Part shown: piece after piece, positions 1 to 11,554 of the stretch | How positions within the stretch are numbered: position 1 is the first letter of the stretch | How the letters are laid out: the number at the start of each line of letters is the position of its first letter | Source of the DNA: Beaufortia kweichowensis | Taxonomy: Eukaryota; Chordata; Actinopteri; Cypriniformes; Gastromyzontidae | Assembly (NCBI GenBank): GCA_019155185.1 | Contig: CM032794.1 | Location: 8,223,988 to 8,287,987, forward strand | Direction of reading: 5' to 3' | Length of the DNA: 64,000 bases | Notes under the pieces: model-generated | What the model saw: only the letters and a program-made list of their open reading frames with translations | Told to the model about the DNA's origin: nothing | The model's database searches: none | Made by a program: the position numbers and the translations under genes

Positions 1-2650
1 CAGGCGTTAAACCGGGAAGGAATTATGAAGAAGCGTCAGGAATTTCAGTGAACTTTTTGTTTGCATTTAGTGATAGGAAGAAAGACCATGCCAAATCAAT
101 AAATGTGGTTTTTGTAATTCAGTTTCATGACAGCTTTACCAAAAAGCTGAACTGATCAGTCGACGTTATTGTAGTATGTTATATTTTTGTTCTCAAACGA
201 TTATTTGACCTCTTTTATTTAAAGACAGAAAAGTAATAATAAAATACTTTTTTTTTCAACGTATGCAACTGAATATCGCTTACAATTGCCTTATATTAGC
301 ACTTTTAAAATATGATTTTACATTATTTTTCTCATAAAAGAAAGATACATAAACAAATGATGACAAACGAATACTTCATGTGCCTGCACAGCAGTGCGAA
401 GCAAACAGCGCTCTCCTGTTTTATTTTTGTTTACTTGTACTCCTATTTAATTTCTTTCACCATACTTTGAGCAATTATAGAGCTGAAACTAAAATCTAGA
501 TGCGTAAGGACTAATTAAATTCATTAATCTCCAGGATTTCGTCATCTTTGTAATTAAAATAGTTTGAAACTTCCAATAAAGTCTTCGTTTAGACTATAAA
601 AACGTATAGCAAATTAAAATCCTGTTGTGGGAATGGTCAGGCTGTTATGGCTTGTGTCCATTGGGGCTATTTCAGACTTTGCTCACAGTTTAAAGCACAA
701 ACGCACTCTCAAATTTCTCGTGAGAGCTGGATTAATTTGACAACAAAGACAAAAGTAAAACTAATTTTTTGCCAATATTTTGTAACTTTTTTTCGTGTTT
801 TAAATTTAAAAACAAAGTTTTAGCACTTTATGGAAAAGATGAAGAACCCATCAAATCATTATCTACTTTTTGCTCAGATTACACTTGTATTTATTTATTC
901 ATTCATCATGAAACTTTATTTAATGAAAATCTTTCTTTCAACTGAACTAACAGCATTTTATAAATCAAGAATGTGGAACAAAGCAGCTAAGAGCCATGCC
1001 ATTGCGGCACATAATAGCGTTTCTCTTATGTTCTGCGCATGTAGCAATTCAAACAAGCCTCCAAGTGCTGTTAAATCACTCATTATCTTGGATAAATATA
1101 GGCCTATTCTTCTTTTACATTCGTTAGAAAAAATGCAAGATGTCTACTGCAATTCTAAAACGAAACTAAAATGTAGAGAAATAAGAATAAGCTACATTCA
1201 AGTGTAAAAGCTTAATAAAGTTTGTATTTTGTCTTAGAAATGTAGGTCAGGTTCATTTACAATCTTTCAGTACATATCTGTTATTATAAATATTATGTCG
1301 CAGGTTTTTATCTGAACAATAAATCAGTATTTATATTCCGAAATCAAAAAGATTGTGTAGTCCTATTGTAGGTAATATTATTATTAATAACAACAGTTTC
1401 AAATCATACTTAAAGACTATTTAAACTGTAAACATTTGTTAGGCCTGTGTCGGCTGAAATAGGTTTGATATTTAACAGATGTCTCTAATTTAAAACAATG
1501 CTTACATTTGAACAGCCCAACAAACAACAGTCCAGAAAAAGACATATAAGCCAGGTTTAATTCAACGCATGAAGAGTATACACATAAAGAAACCGTAAGA
1601 AAGTGAAGTAAAACACAGATAATGACGTACCTTTTCTTCTCTTTGGATAACCGAGCATAAGCACGTTTAGTGATGTCCTTAAATTTTTTCTAACACTTTC
1701 TAACCCTATCTACATAAAAACGAAACATTTTAACATTTAAAGTTGTTATTTCAGGATAAGACTTGGAACATAGAAGGGGGCGGTTACACTCCACAATGCG
1801 CGCTCACGTTCATACAGTAATGCAGCTGTTATTTCCTACCACACACACACACACAGAGAGAGACAGACACACACACACACACACTAAAAGCCGTGTAGTT
1901 GTTACATGTAGCTGACATTTTCTGAACTATATATATTAGTCATTATATGCATTATTCTATACAAAAAATTTTTTTTTTGAAAAAGCTTTAATGTACATAT
2001 ATCATCTTAATAGCCATTGAGTCTAATACAGGTCAGCATTGGCACATCTTAATTTGTGTTTAGTTTTACGTTCACTAAATTGTTATTCTAAGACAATCTG
2101 ATAATATAATTTAGGTAGTTTCACTGGTAGATAGCCACATGTTCATAAACTCAGTCCATCGGTGAAACGTGGTCTGAAAATAAAGAAAATATTCCAGAAT
2201 ACGTATTTTGTTGTAATGTGTCAATTCACACGATTATTAAAAGCAAATCAATACAAGTAAAAAAAACACATTTCCTCACTCAAATTTGACCATTGTCAAA
2301 ACATGCGTGAAATACTGAAAAGGTGTTGTCAAAGTTTAGATAAAATAAAGACCAAAACAGTCTTTGTTTTCACTTTTACGACTTTTCACAAGCACACGAT
2401 GGTGTTTTTCCTTTGTTGACTGTCGTTATTATCCTTGCAATAGTTATGTAATATTAGTAATAAGAGAAACATTAGTGTATAAAAATTCACACACACCGAT
2501 TTCAGCCTTCTAACGCATAAATAAAATACATATAGGCTATTTAACTATATAGGTTATCAACTGCAGAAAATTATACTTTTGTCAAACTGTTCTTTTGTAG
2601 CATTAACTCGGGAAGCATTTCGTTAATATATTGCTTTATCAGTCCTTTGA
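1..2650. other. AT-rich upstream flank without a recognisable gene
   Basis: This stretch is strongly AT-rich, with many short homopolymer runs and only one modest microsatellite. Open frames here, the longest at 830-1207, have no recognisable domain, codon pattern or splice context. I see no RNA gene or transposon end. It is best read as distal upstream sequence of the + strand tshz3 gene. Confidence 0.6.
1839..1884. repeat. Compound CA/GA microsatellite
   Basis: About 17 bp of CA repeats, a short GAGAGAGACAGA stretch, then about 20 bp of CA repeats. It is a simple sequence repeat in the upstream flank. Confidence 0.9.
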
Positions 2651-2689
2651 AGAAGAAGAGAAGCTGCCTGTAGTTAAAGCGACTCCGTG

Positions 2690-3500
2690 CGGCGTGTGTG
2701 TGTCTGCGTGTGTGTGACACTGATGGATGCGCCAATGGTTAGACGGACAGATGCTTGGGCGGATCTAACGGCATGCACACACGGAGTGAGATTGGGCAAA
2801 AACATCCTGGATCGGTGAAAGACTGCTCTTTCCTTCCAATCTACCCCGTGACTTCGGTGTACGGACATTCAAGAGATTCTGGTTTATTGAACGGCACGAC
2901 TCCCAATTGCCCCCTTCAGTGGGCTCGATGCGATTCCCTTTGCGGTCAGATGTGGGTATTGACTTGCGTGAGAGGAGACAGCACGAACGCAAGGTGAAGA
3001 CGCGGACTTGAACGCTTTTAGTGGAAGAGGCTGTGTCTGACACATTACCCTCAGCTAGTAAACAGAGACAGTTCTCATCTCCCCTCTCAAAGTGAACGGA
3101 CTCTGCATTTTAATACAATACGGACAACTTTACTCTAAAACTATTTAGCTACAGTTTACGCGTGCAAAAACGAGAAAAAAACTTGCATCAATAACATTGA
3201 ATTTCAAGAAGTTACCTGATGTCGGTGATGATGGGCATATTTGGAAAATTTTGATCTTACCGTCTCAAAAAGTCCATTCTGATAAGGGATTTTGAAAGTG
3301 ACATTACAGGAAAGAAAGGCATCTCGGAGCTAGAGGAAGACGCGTCTGCTTCGCCCGTTGCTGTTTTTAAATACCTGCTACGAGCCGCACAAAGAAGGGT
3401 AAAAAGTGCTATTAGCGGCCAAGAAAGTGTTTGGCAATAGCTCAGTGATCCATGCTATCGCAGCAACAGCAGCTGAGGCGCAGCCCGAGTCCATCCCCTC
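2690..3500 (+). promoter_or_regulatory. tshz3: Probable tshz3 promoter region, CpG-richer
   Basis: From about 2690 the composition changes abruptly from AT-rich flank to sequence with many CpG dinucleotides and mixed GC blocks, which continues to about 4690. A CCAAT motif lies at about 2731-2735 (GCGCCAATGG). No convincing TATA box fixes a start site, which fits the TATA-less, CpG-rich promoters common for developmental transcription factors. The transcription start could lie anywhere in this block. The call is inferred from composition and from the splice donor and acceptor that follow. Confidence 0.4.
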
Positions 3501-3855
3501 CTTCTGATGTGCGTTATTACAAGCAGGAATACCCAATCAAACACCTATCGCATCGATTCGCACCGCTCTCAGCGGATTTCCAACGCGCGCGGACAAAATA
3601 AGCAAAGGAGACAGCGCACGGGCGACAAGTCCGTCCATCTCCTCCTTCAAGCTTTTAGTATTTTCTCCCGTTTGTTTATTGTAAAAGACATGGACGTTTG
3701 AAAGGCTGCGGGGACTTGGAGTGTTTAGGATTTTTCAGTGAAAGCCATCGGCGACGCACTACAACGCTGCCCCGCTGATTTTTTGTTGTTTTCAAATTGT
3801 ATTCGATTACTTGGATCGGATTTCCGATGGATAACGCATTTATTCAAGCGATCGA
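3300..3855 (+). other. tshz3: Putative non-coding 5' exon of tshz3, start unknown
   Basis: The segment ends in GCGATCGA followed by GTAAGT at 3856-3861, a perfect 5' splice-donor consensus, inside CpG-rich sequence about 700 bp before the coding start. Joined to the acceptor at 4199, it would add only 5' UTR. A short upstream reading frame beginning at ATG 3827 (MDNAFIQAI) would stop two codons after the junction. The left boundary given is arbitrary because no start site can be read from the sequence. Transcript evidence would settle it. Confidence 0.35.
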
Positions 3856-4199
3856 GTAAGTAAAGCTTTGCTCTTTCTTTTGGTAAATGATTGATAAACC
3901 TGACTGCTGCTTTCACGCGTCACGCGTTTCTACGCTGAAACAGCCAAGTTATTTATTGTTTTAAGAAATTAACTCAGATTGTTGGCATGATTAGCGTCTA
4001 TGTAAGTGTCAATCATTGCATATCTATAGTCTTGTGTTCGCTACTTTTACTATTAGTGTGCATTGGGGTTGGCTGCGGTAGGGAGAGAGAGGGAGAGAGA
4101 GAGAGAGACATATGCCTACCCACATGACATAAGCTAGCTAACCCATTCGAGATGGAAGGAGTTAATATGACAGTGCTTGATGTTTGCCTCTGTTTGCAG
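3856..4199 (+). other. tshz3: Putative 344-bp 5' UTR intron
   Basis: It starts with GTAAGT and ends with a pyrimidine-rich tract and CAG at 4197-4199, so both splice sites are close to consensus. It contains a short GA-rich stretch near 4081-4109 and a Pbx-Meis-like core TGTCAATCA at 4007-4015. This is an inference from splice signals only. Confidence 0.35.
4007..4015 (-). promoter_or_regulatory. Pbx-Meis type site TGATTGACA near the promoter
   Basis: The + strand reads TGTCAATCA, the reverse complement of TGATTGACA, which is nine of the ten bases of the Pbx-Meis/Prep heterodimer site TGATTGACAG. It lies 536 bp upstream of the tshz3 start codon. Binding is inferred from the motif alone. Confidence 0.35.
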
Positions 4200-4550
4200 A
4201 CTTTGAGTGACGCGATCATTTCGTTTTCCTTTAAGCTTGCCTGTTGCAGCTTCCAGCGCGGAGTGAGCGAGGATCGCACTGAGGCACGAGCGTTTTTTCT
4301 CCCCACTGTAGCGGCTCGACTCTCCGTCATATCCAAAAGCCGACTTGGGGAAAAGAGAGAGAATAAAGAGGGGAAAAATCCCGCTTCGTCTTCATCATCT
4401 TCAGATCTTCCGTCTGATTTTTTGTTTGAAAACTGCCGATACATGTCAGGCGTGTAAAAGCGCCCCAGGTGCCGTGTATCAGAGCAGAAGCGGAGCAGCT
4501 CTCGGGATCTCAGGGGCTGAAACTCCTGAAAAAAACCCTGAAAGAGAAAC
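4200..4550 (+). other. tshz3: tshz3 5' UTR immediately upstream of the start codon
   Basis: This CpG-containing stretch follows an AG acceptor at 4199 and leads into the first coding exon. Its left limit is the inferred splice acceptor; if transcription starts inside this block instead, the UTR is shorter. The sequence before the ATG is GAGAAAC, with a purine at -3, a good translation-start context. Confidence 0.5.
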
Positions 4551-4590
4551 ATGCCGCGGAGGAAACAGCAAGCGCCCCGGCGCTCGGCAG
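4551..4590 (+). CDS. tshz3: tshz3 first coding exon (residues 1-13 plus first base of codon 14)
   Basis: The exon encodes MPRRKQQAPRRSA and ends with a single G before the donor GTACGG at 4591. The same Met-Pro-Arg-Arg-Lys start opens vertebrate Teashirt-family proteins, and human TSHZ3 begins almost identically (MPRRKQQAPRRAA). Together with CA from 32399-32400 the last G makes Ala14, so the intron is phase 1 and the reading frame continues exactly into the large exon. An exon of only 40 coding bases followed by a huge intron and one giant exon is the known Tshz gene structure. The frame stays open into the intron after 4590 for about 385 bases, but that extension is a low-complexity hydrophobic stretch and is not coding. 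The basic cluster RRK...RR may help nuclear import. Confidence 0.93.
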
Positions 4591-5284
4591 GTACGGCTCG
4601 TCTTCTTTATTTACTCTACATCTTCATCTTTCTGTTTTGCGCTATTTTCATATTATGGCTTTATAATGCGCGTGTGGGATTTGGAATGATACACTGCTCC
4701 TATACTGAGTGGGATGAGGGTTACATTGTATCCGAAAAGTTTTTTCTTTTTGTTTTTTTTCTTCCTTTACGTCCCCCCGCCTTTGTAAATGGTGGTGTTT
4801 TATTAAGTTTATGTCAGTGGGGCACATTATTAAAAAAACTATGTTATGACATATTTCCAGTTGAGTTAATTAGTCAAACGAGTGCATCTTGTTTAATTAT
4901 ATGGCAGAATAATAGTTTTTTTCCCGTGAATACTGGATTATTTTGCAGTGATTTTCTGTGTTTAGTTCCCATCTAAACCTGGCCGGTGCAGACCGAGTCG
5001 ACTGTTAGTCTTTGATTGTTCTCTATTTAGCCTCTTTTATGCCGCTCTCTTTCCTTGTAGGGCGTAGATATTGACTCCGTGAATTAGAGATCTATAAAGA
5101 AGCGCAGGAAAAAGGGCTTGGGTGTCAGCTGACTGTCATGCCTCTCTTTGATGCTCGCTTTCGTTGTTTTGGGGGCTTTTGTGCGAAACATTTGATCAGA
5201 AAAAGCCAACTTTTGCCTAGTTTTTCTTTTTTTGTCCTACTCACCGTTTCTGGGAAAGACTCAAAGATTATTTTGTAGCCGACA

Positions 5285-5490
5285 CCGGGGAGTGCGAGGG
5301 GTTTGAGAAGAGGCTTTAATGGACAATTGCCATCTTTGATTTGACGGCTGATTGATCGCCTGTCATCCGGCTGTTCTTTGATCTATTCATTCCTGATAAA
5401 CATCAATAAATCACTCGCCATGGCAACGCCAGAGCCCCGTGACGTCACGTCTGCTCTGACAACCGCCCATTAAAACATCTTTAATTGCCG
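5285..5490 (+). promoter_or_regulatory. Candidate proximal intronic enhancer with Hox/Pbx, Meis, RFX and CRE motifs
   Basis: Seven hundred bases into the intron lies a compact cluster: TGATTGAT (5349-5356, Hox/Pbx type), CTGTCA (5360-5365, Meis half-site), CCATGGCAAC (5418-5427, RFX X-box half) and TGACGTCA (5440-5447, perfect CRE inside the palindrome GTGACGTCAC), followed by CCCATTAAAA. The block has no simple repeats and balanced composition. Motif spacing resembles Hox-Pbx-Meis hindbrain enhancers. Enhancer activity and conservation are inferred. Confidence 0.4.
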
Positions 5491-6187
5491 CTTTTGTACT
5501 TTTTTACATAGACAGGGCACAAGGCCACATTCACGTTTAGACCTCGAAGAACACTAATGTAAGAGACATGAAAAGAAGTAGACCTTTGAAGAATGATACA
5601 TATGAAACATGCTTTCATTTATTTTAATGAACTCAAAGAATAAGAAAATAAGTCATGAGATCTCATAGCATACAATGTTTACAGTATATATTACACGTGG
5701 GTCGACAAATTTGCAAAAAGGAAATATTGCGTAACTTATCAAAGGACAGAAAGTACAAATCTGTGATAAAGTATCATTTTTGGCCTGTAGACATTTTTTT
5801 ATTTGTTACTTTTAAAAAGATGATGTTTTTGAGTTGTTAGTCATGTTATAAACTGTAATCCATGTACCTTGTGATCTTGAGTCCTTGTCTAAACTTTACT
5901 GGAAGACAGAGGTCTTTGTTTATTCATTGATGAATAACACGATGAACGGTATGATACACGGGAGAATATTTAATGCTGTAACTTTGAAGTAAAGATCTTA
6001 CCTATTGAAAAATAGATTAATTATTGTCTATTAGTTCAATTCAACATATACTGCGTTATACCAAAATACAGCGCGTTATAACAAGACGTATTTACGCACA
6101 GATCATAGGAATTATCATTTATGTACTGTTTGCAAGCTGTGTTCTCTTAAACATATAAAAAATTCACTGTACACACATGGATGCGGT

Positions 6188-6201
6188 CCAATAGAGGGCA
6201 C
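6188..6201 (+). promoter_or_regulatory. CTCF-like site
   Basis: CCAATAGAGGGCAC matches the vertebrate CTCF core CCASYAGRKGGCRS at 13 of 14 positions. It lies 1.6 kb inside the intron. Occupancy is not shown. Confidence 0.4.
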
Positions 6202-7039
6202 ATCAGCCTATAATCTACACATGCAGTTTGTTTTAAAAAAAGCACAAAACTAATAACCTAATCAAGAGACGGAAGAATGGTTTGCTCCATCAGTCTGACC
6301 CGTCAAAGCAACTTTGTTTCATATTTGATTTAATTGTCTCTCCTTTGACAGCCACATTCATCAATAGCTCTAATGGTCAATCAGAAGTTGGCAGAGTGAG
6401 TGCTCTCATTTTGTCCCCCTCCCAATACGTTAGGCTTGTGCTTTACTTTATCAAAATGCTTTTGCCTAATGGACACGCAGAGGTAGAAGGAGGGAGGAGG
6501 CGAACAAGAATGACTGAGAGGCTTCTCATTTCAGAGGAGTGAGGGAGAGAAAAAAATCAGGCATTTATGCCTTTGATGAGCGGATGAAGACAAATACGAG
6601 AGCAGGCTGAGAGCCTTTTTTTCCTCTTTAGACGAGGCAACTTCCTGTGTTTTTTTTTTACTCCCTCCTTTCTTCAACCCAATGCCCCTCCCCTCTCTCA
6701 CTCTCTCTTTCCTTCTCCCTCACTCCATCCCTCCCTCCCAGCAGCCCTCACAGCTGCAAGTTATAAGGTTGACGACTGCACTGTGGCATACAAAGAGTGA
6801 TGACAAATTGATTGCGCCGTCGTGATGGAAAGAGCAAAGGAAAGATGGCAGATGATGGGCCTTGATTAGGAACTTTGGGAAATCCAGTCCCCTGCAACCT
6901 TGAGCTTTGCATGAGAAAATTTCGCCCTCCCTCACATTTTCTGTCTCTCTTTCTCTCTCTCTTCCACTTTCTTTCTGTCTCTCCCTCCTCCTGCCGAATC
7001 TGGAAGGCCCGCTCAGCCGTAGAAAAAGAAAAGTTGTTT

Positions 7040-7345
7040 TGCCAGCTTCATTAGTGTTCACCTAATTAGCTGTAAAGCTGATGGATTCCTGACAGGCCTA
7101 ATGATTGGAGATGACAAGCTCCGCACACTGTCATCCAGCCCAATTAGGTTTGCAGCTAGTTTGATGTAATCAAGTTGATATTACACAGTCCTCCATGCCT
7201 TTAGTTGGTGCACTAACTCAATTTGCTGCTGCAGGTGACAAATGGGCCGGGGTACCTGGGTAATCATGTTGGCTGGAATAGAACGCTTTTAATGGTCAGG
7301 AGAGTAAGAGCAATAATAGCGGTGAGGTGACAAAACAGAATCAAA
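7040..7345 (+). promoter_or_regulatory. Candidate conserved non-coding element
   Basis: A repeat-free block of balanced composition follows a CT-rich stretch. It carries several homeodomain-type cores, including CTAATTAG (7062-7069), CCTAATGATTGG (7098-7109) and CAATTAGG (7141-7148), plus GGGTAATCATG around 7258. Such clustering is typical of ancient enhancers near developmental genes. This is inferred from texture; no alignment was made. Confidence 0.35.
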
Positions 7346-9231
7346 CGCCCCAGAAAAATTGTTGTGAAAGAAACTGCCTAGAAATGCGTCACCTGTAAGC
7401 GTAGTTGCATGCCTTTGTCGTGATTTTTTTTTTTGTTGGGAAAAAATTGTCTGCTCTGTATTTGTTTAGTCTTCTCTTTTTTTTTTCACAGACAGGCACA
7501 ACACTCTCTGTCTAGTAAGCGTGATTCACCCCCCACCAAAAAAACACACCTATTTAGACGCAGGCAATGCAGCATACACATTGTGTTTTTGTTCACAGGC
7601 TTTAAAGCTTTTGCCAGACCAAACTAATCAGTTGTTTTGGATAGTTGTAGAGCACATTAAACTTTTGGTTTTTAATTTTAAAATTAGTTACTTAAACGTA
7701 TCGTTGTAAGAAATATCTACGTATTTCCAATACTTTAGAGCTGAAGTAAAATGTTCAAGTTGACCCGTCTGGTGTGGCTATTTTGCTCATCTTGGTTTGG
7801 TGAAACAGACTCTCTGTGGAAGCATTTGAACGGGCGGATTTGATGTATGAAGACGGATGATGTTGATATTGGTCATTATTATACCGTTCATAGCATATTT
7901 AAAGTTAGTTTATCTCGTCTGGGTTTGAATAAATGCAAACTCTCAGCATTGTGTTTAGAGCGACTAAATATGATTTATAAAAATATTTGGGTTGTGACGA
8001 ATGTAACGGAGGCTGCTCTGAGATGGATTGCAGTTGGGGAAAGGAGCTGATATCTGTGATTTCGTGTGTGTTTGATTGATTGCAGACAGGGAGCAATGAT
8101 TAATCAAACTCAAAGCCTGTTCCGGAGAGGGTGTGGAGCTTTGGAAATGTAAGATTATGTGGGGACCACCGATGAGCTTGTAAATACGGTTGCATGTAAA
8201 TAAATGAGCATGTATTTGCACACATAAACGAGTACTTGGACTGTAGCATAAACGTCAAAATCTGTGAACGCAGGTTAGTTGTGATTAGCATAGGTAAAGT
8301 TATTTTAACTCGAAAAGCAGACTGTACCTTTTGATGACATTTCTGTAGTTATTTTATCTGAGAACTACAGCAATGCATATTTTGTGTGTGTGTGTGCCTT
8401 TTGACTTTTCTTACAAATTAAGAGTCGTCCACTTCAGTTCAAGGTTTCTTTTCTGCTGCAATTTAATTACATAAATTATAATGAGACATGGCAACTTGAT
8501 TATGCTAATTGTCCTTATTAAAACATAGTCGTGATAATCATATGCATTATTAAGAGAACTGAAATTATATCTTGTACACTGCTGTCCAGAATTACATTCA
8601 GCTTTAGATTTTTTAAATGTATAAAATGAATATTTTTTTATATGAATCAAAAGTTTTCATACAAATGCAAATCTAGAAGGATTGAATTTTAATTTGGATG
8701 TTTTGCATTCCATAAGCATAAGAGTAACGTTTTCAAATTTGACAAGAGATTTAATTAAAAACAATCTGTAACTTTTATAGATATTAGACTACTTATTTTT
8801 TACTACAGAAATTTGAATAAAGCACATGATCACACTTTATTATAGCTAGACGGTCATTTAATCAAGAGAGCAAACATAATGTTGCTCTGCTCATTGAAGA
8901 GCATTTAACTGAATTACACAAAAATTGTAAATCGTCATAGTTGCAGATTACATCGAAGAAAATGACGCTATTGCATATTTTTCCTTTTATTTCCACATGT
9001 CTCGTACTGATTTCTGCACTCAGTCGTTGGACAGAGGGCTGCAGTTGGCCTTGTGTAGGTGTCCCTTTAGCTGTGTGTGTGTGGATTATGGGGCCTGAGT
9101 CTGCGTCTTGCTCACATTGCTCTGGCCCAAAACCTGCGCTCCCAGGCAGCCAACTGACACTATGATTAGTTATGGCTGTCCTCCGCCTTTTTCACCGCAA
9201 GAAGTGAGCAACAATGAGAAGGGTTAAGAGT

Positions 9232-9376
9232 AGAGAGAAGGCGGGAAAGAAGCACAGGAACGAAAAGAGAGAGAGAGAAAGAATGAACGAAAAAGAGATG
9301 GGGTTAAAGGAAAAAGCTGAATAACCTAAGAGCCAGACAGAGTGAGAGAGAGAGAAAGCGAGAGAGAGGAGGGGAA
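9232..9376. repeat. Purine-rich (GA) low-complexity stretch
   Basis: About 145 bases consist almost only of A and G on the + strand, with short GA runs around 9269-9279 and 9345-9367. Confidence 0.8.
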
Positions 9377-9404
9377 GTTCTCCTCCCTGTGTATCCACAC
9401 CAGG

Positions 9405-9560
9405 GTTGATGGTTGATAAACAGAATTTTTTTCCTGAATCCTCCGTCATGGCACCCATTAGCTTGACAGCTGTCAATTAGAGCTCCCTTGGTCTCGCGGG
9501 CTGCAGTTTATTGCAGGCGGTTGATGCTGTCATTTCCCTCACAGTTTCGCCTTGAGCGTT
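9405..9560 (+). promoter_or_regulatory. Candidate enhancer with Meis/TGIF palindrome
   Basis: It contains the perfect 14-bp palindrome TTGACAGCTGTCAA (9463-9476), whose inner TGACAGCTGTCA is the paired site bound by TALE homeodomain proteins such as TGIF, Meis and Prep. CCATTAG lies just before it and CAATTAG overlaps its end. The surrounding 150 bp are repeat-free. Binding is inferred from known TALE specificity. Confidence 0.4.
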
Positions 9561-9668
9561 ATCAGGAGCGTTCACACAGTCAATAGCTGATGCATCAGCA
9601 CTTATTTCTTAAATTGGCTCACAAGGCTGCATCCTTTCCTCATTTTTCCCCTTTCTACCCCCTTACAA

Positions 9669-9686
9669 TCTCTCTCTCTCTCTCTC
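9669..9686. repeat. TC microsatellite, 18 bp
   Basis: Pure TC repeat of nine units, followed by a CA/CT-rich tail. Confidence 0.9.
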
Positions 9687-11504
9687 ACACACTCTCCTCT
9701 GTTTATCTCTCACTCTACCTTTCTTTTCATCTACTTTTTTCCGAAGATTGTTGGGTGAATTTATGACGATGAATTGTGACTGCAGCAGGGTTAATGAGAG
9801 AGCAGGGCGATTCCAAGCGACACACACAAAACGGTGTTTAGATGTGCTTTTTATATACACACAAATGCATTTTTATGATGCAACATATAAAGTTTTTGTT
9901 TTTTAGAACACGGTCTGTTTTACAAAATATTTTGATGATCTAAATACCGTAAAAAAATTGAAATGTGCCGTGTAAAGTTCAATGGATATTTTTGCTTAAA
10001 TATGTTAACATTTATTAGGCTTTTGCTTTTATGATAACTGACAGAATGTGGAAATTTGTTGGCTGGCTTAGGCTTTACAATGCTTTTATGTCTGCTAAAA
10101 TATGATTTTTTTTTTTAAAGACTGCAGATTGTTTTAGTTGTGACTTGTTGGTGTTCTTTTATCTGCAGCTTGTTGCAGAAAAAAGAAATTAAACATTGTT
10201 AGAGATGTTTAGACAAAACACGTTGACTAAATTATCCGCCATTTACATGTCAGAAAATACATAAAAATAAACATCCCGTCAGGCTTCCCATGCGTGTTGA
10301 TTTAAGAAAAACTGTCTTAGTTCAGCTGGTTGTTTGATGTAGTTTATTGAACATTATGTCTCCAACTGTTATTTATAAAAAATAAAAATAATACTATGGT
10401 AGCTGTACAATTTGGTGCGAATTCATTATTATGCTTCAAAACAAAATTGAATGCACGTCAACAATAAATATTAAGCATATTCTTTTTTATTCTAATTTTA
10501 TTCTAATCCATGTATATGTTAAGTGAAATTGTGTTATCCGCATGTAATATTTTTTCTGTGCTGCTCATGACCTTATCAGAACCAGACCCCGTGTTAACAC
10601 ATTAACCACTCCCTAGTTGAGAACCTTTTTTTTAGTATAGCCATCCAAACCTACTCGTTGGTTCATGTTGATTATTGGTCAGAACTTTAAGCCACGCCGC
10701 ATGATTTCCTGCCACCGTGGCCCACACCTCTTCCAGAGGGAGTTGGGGGAGTTGAAGGCAGTTTGGGAGGAGACAGGAAATGAAGAGGGTTTCTGGGATA
10801 TATGTGTCTGGTTGTGGTAGATGGTTATTTTTACCCGCCTGCCCAGTACCGTGAGGGATATTAGCTTAGCCTTGTACAAAGGTGCCACTGAGTATCACAG
10901 TACTAATGAATAACCCGACCTGCTTTCTCTTTTGAATAGTTCCGTCTTCTCTCTGTTTCTTTCTTTCTCCTTCTCTAAACCTTGAGGGATACTGTAGTTC
11001 CTTGTGTGTGAATCTGTGAAGTCGGTCACTCTAGCAGCTACATGCAACTGTTAGAATCCCAGTGTAGTCTAGTGAAATATGGCCGTTTGGAAGTAATCCC
11101 TGTCTGCGCTGTTGTCATGTCGAAGAGAGATGATGACGTGCCGAGGGAGGGAGAGAAAATAAGAGTTTGTTGGGGGCAGGGACCAGACAGTAAAGATTTT
11201 GGCAGGGGGCTTGTTGTTGGTTCGCGGCAGGGGTTTGTTTCAGAGTGGCACTTGGGCCTTTGCTGTAAGCCTGTATTACTTCAGTGTGTGTGTGTTTGTG
11301 TGTGTGTGCATGAGTGGGTCCTCCATAGAATTGGCAGGGGTCTTGCCCCACTGCTTGGCTCAGCTCGGTCCCTCCTCCTCTTCCAGTCTGAGCCTGAAAA
11401 CTGACAGCCATCAGTCTTGCATTTCTTTTTTTATCTGTGTGTGTGTGTGACATGTAGGCTGCGTTTTGATGGCTGTGCTTGTGATGAAAGACAGAGCAGC
11501 AGAG

Positions 11505-11507
<3 letters not shown>

Positions 11508-11551
<44 letters not shown>
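11508..11551. repeat. GA microsatellite, 44 bp
   Basis: Pure GA repeat of 22 units inside intron 1. The dipeptide frames across it (Arg-Glu or Ser-Leu) are not coding. Confidence 0.95.

Positions 11552-11554
<3 letters not shown>

Noticed and set aside
830..1207. 125-codon open frame in the upstream flank
   Set aside because: No domain, no splice or promoter context, AT-driven composition; length is expected by chance in 64 kb.
4591..4976. Extension of the first coding exon into the intron
   Set aside because: The frame stays open by chance after the GTACGG donor, but gives a low-complexity hydrophobic tail unknown in Tshz proteins, while splicing to 32399 restores the exact family sequence.
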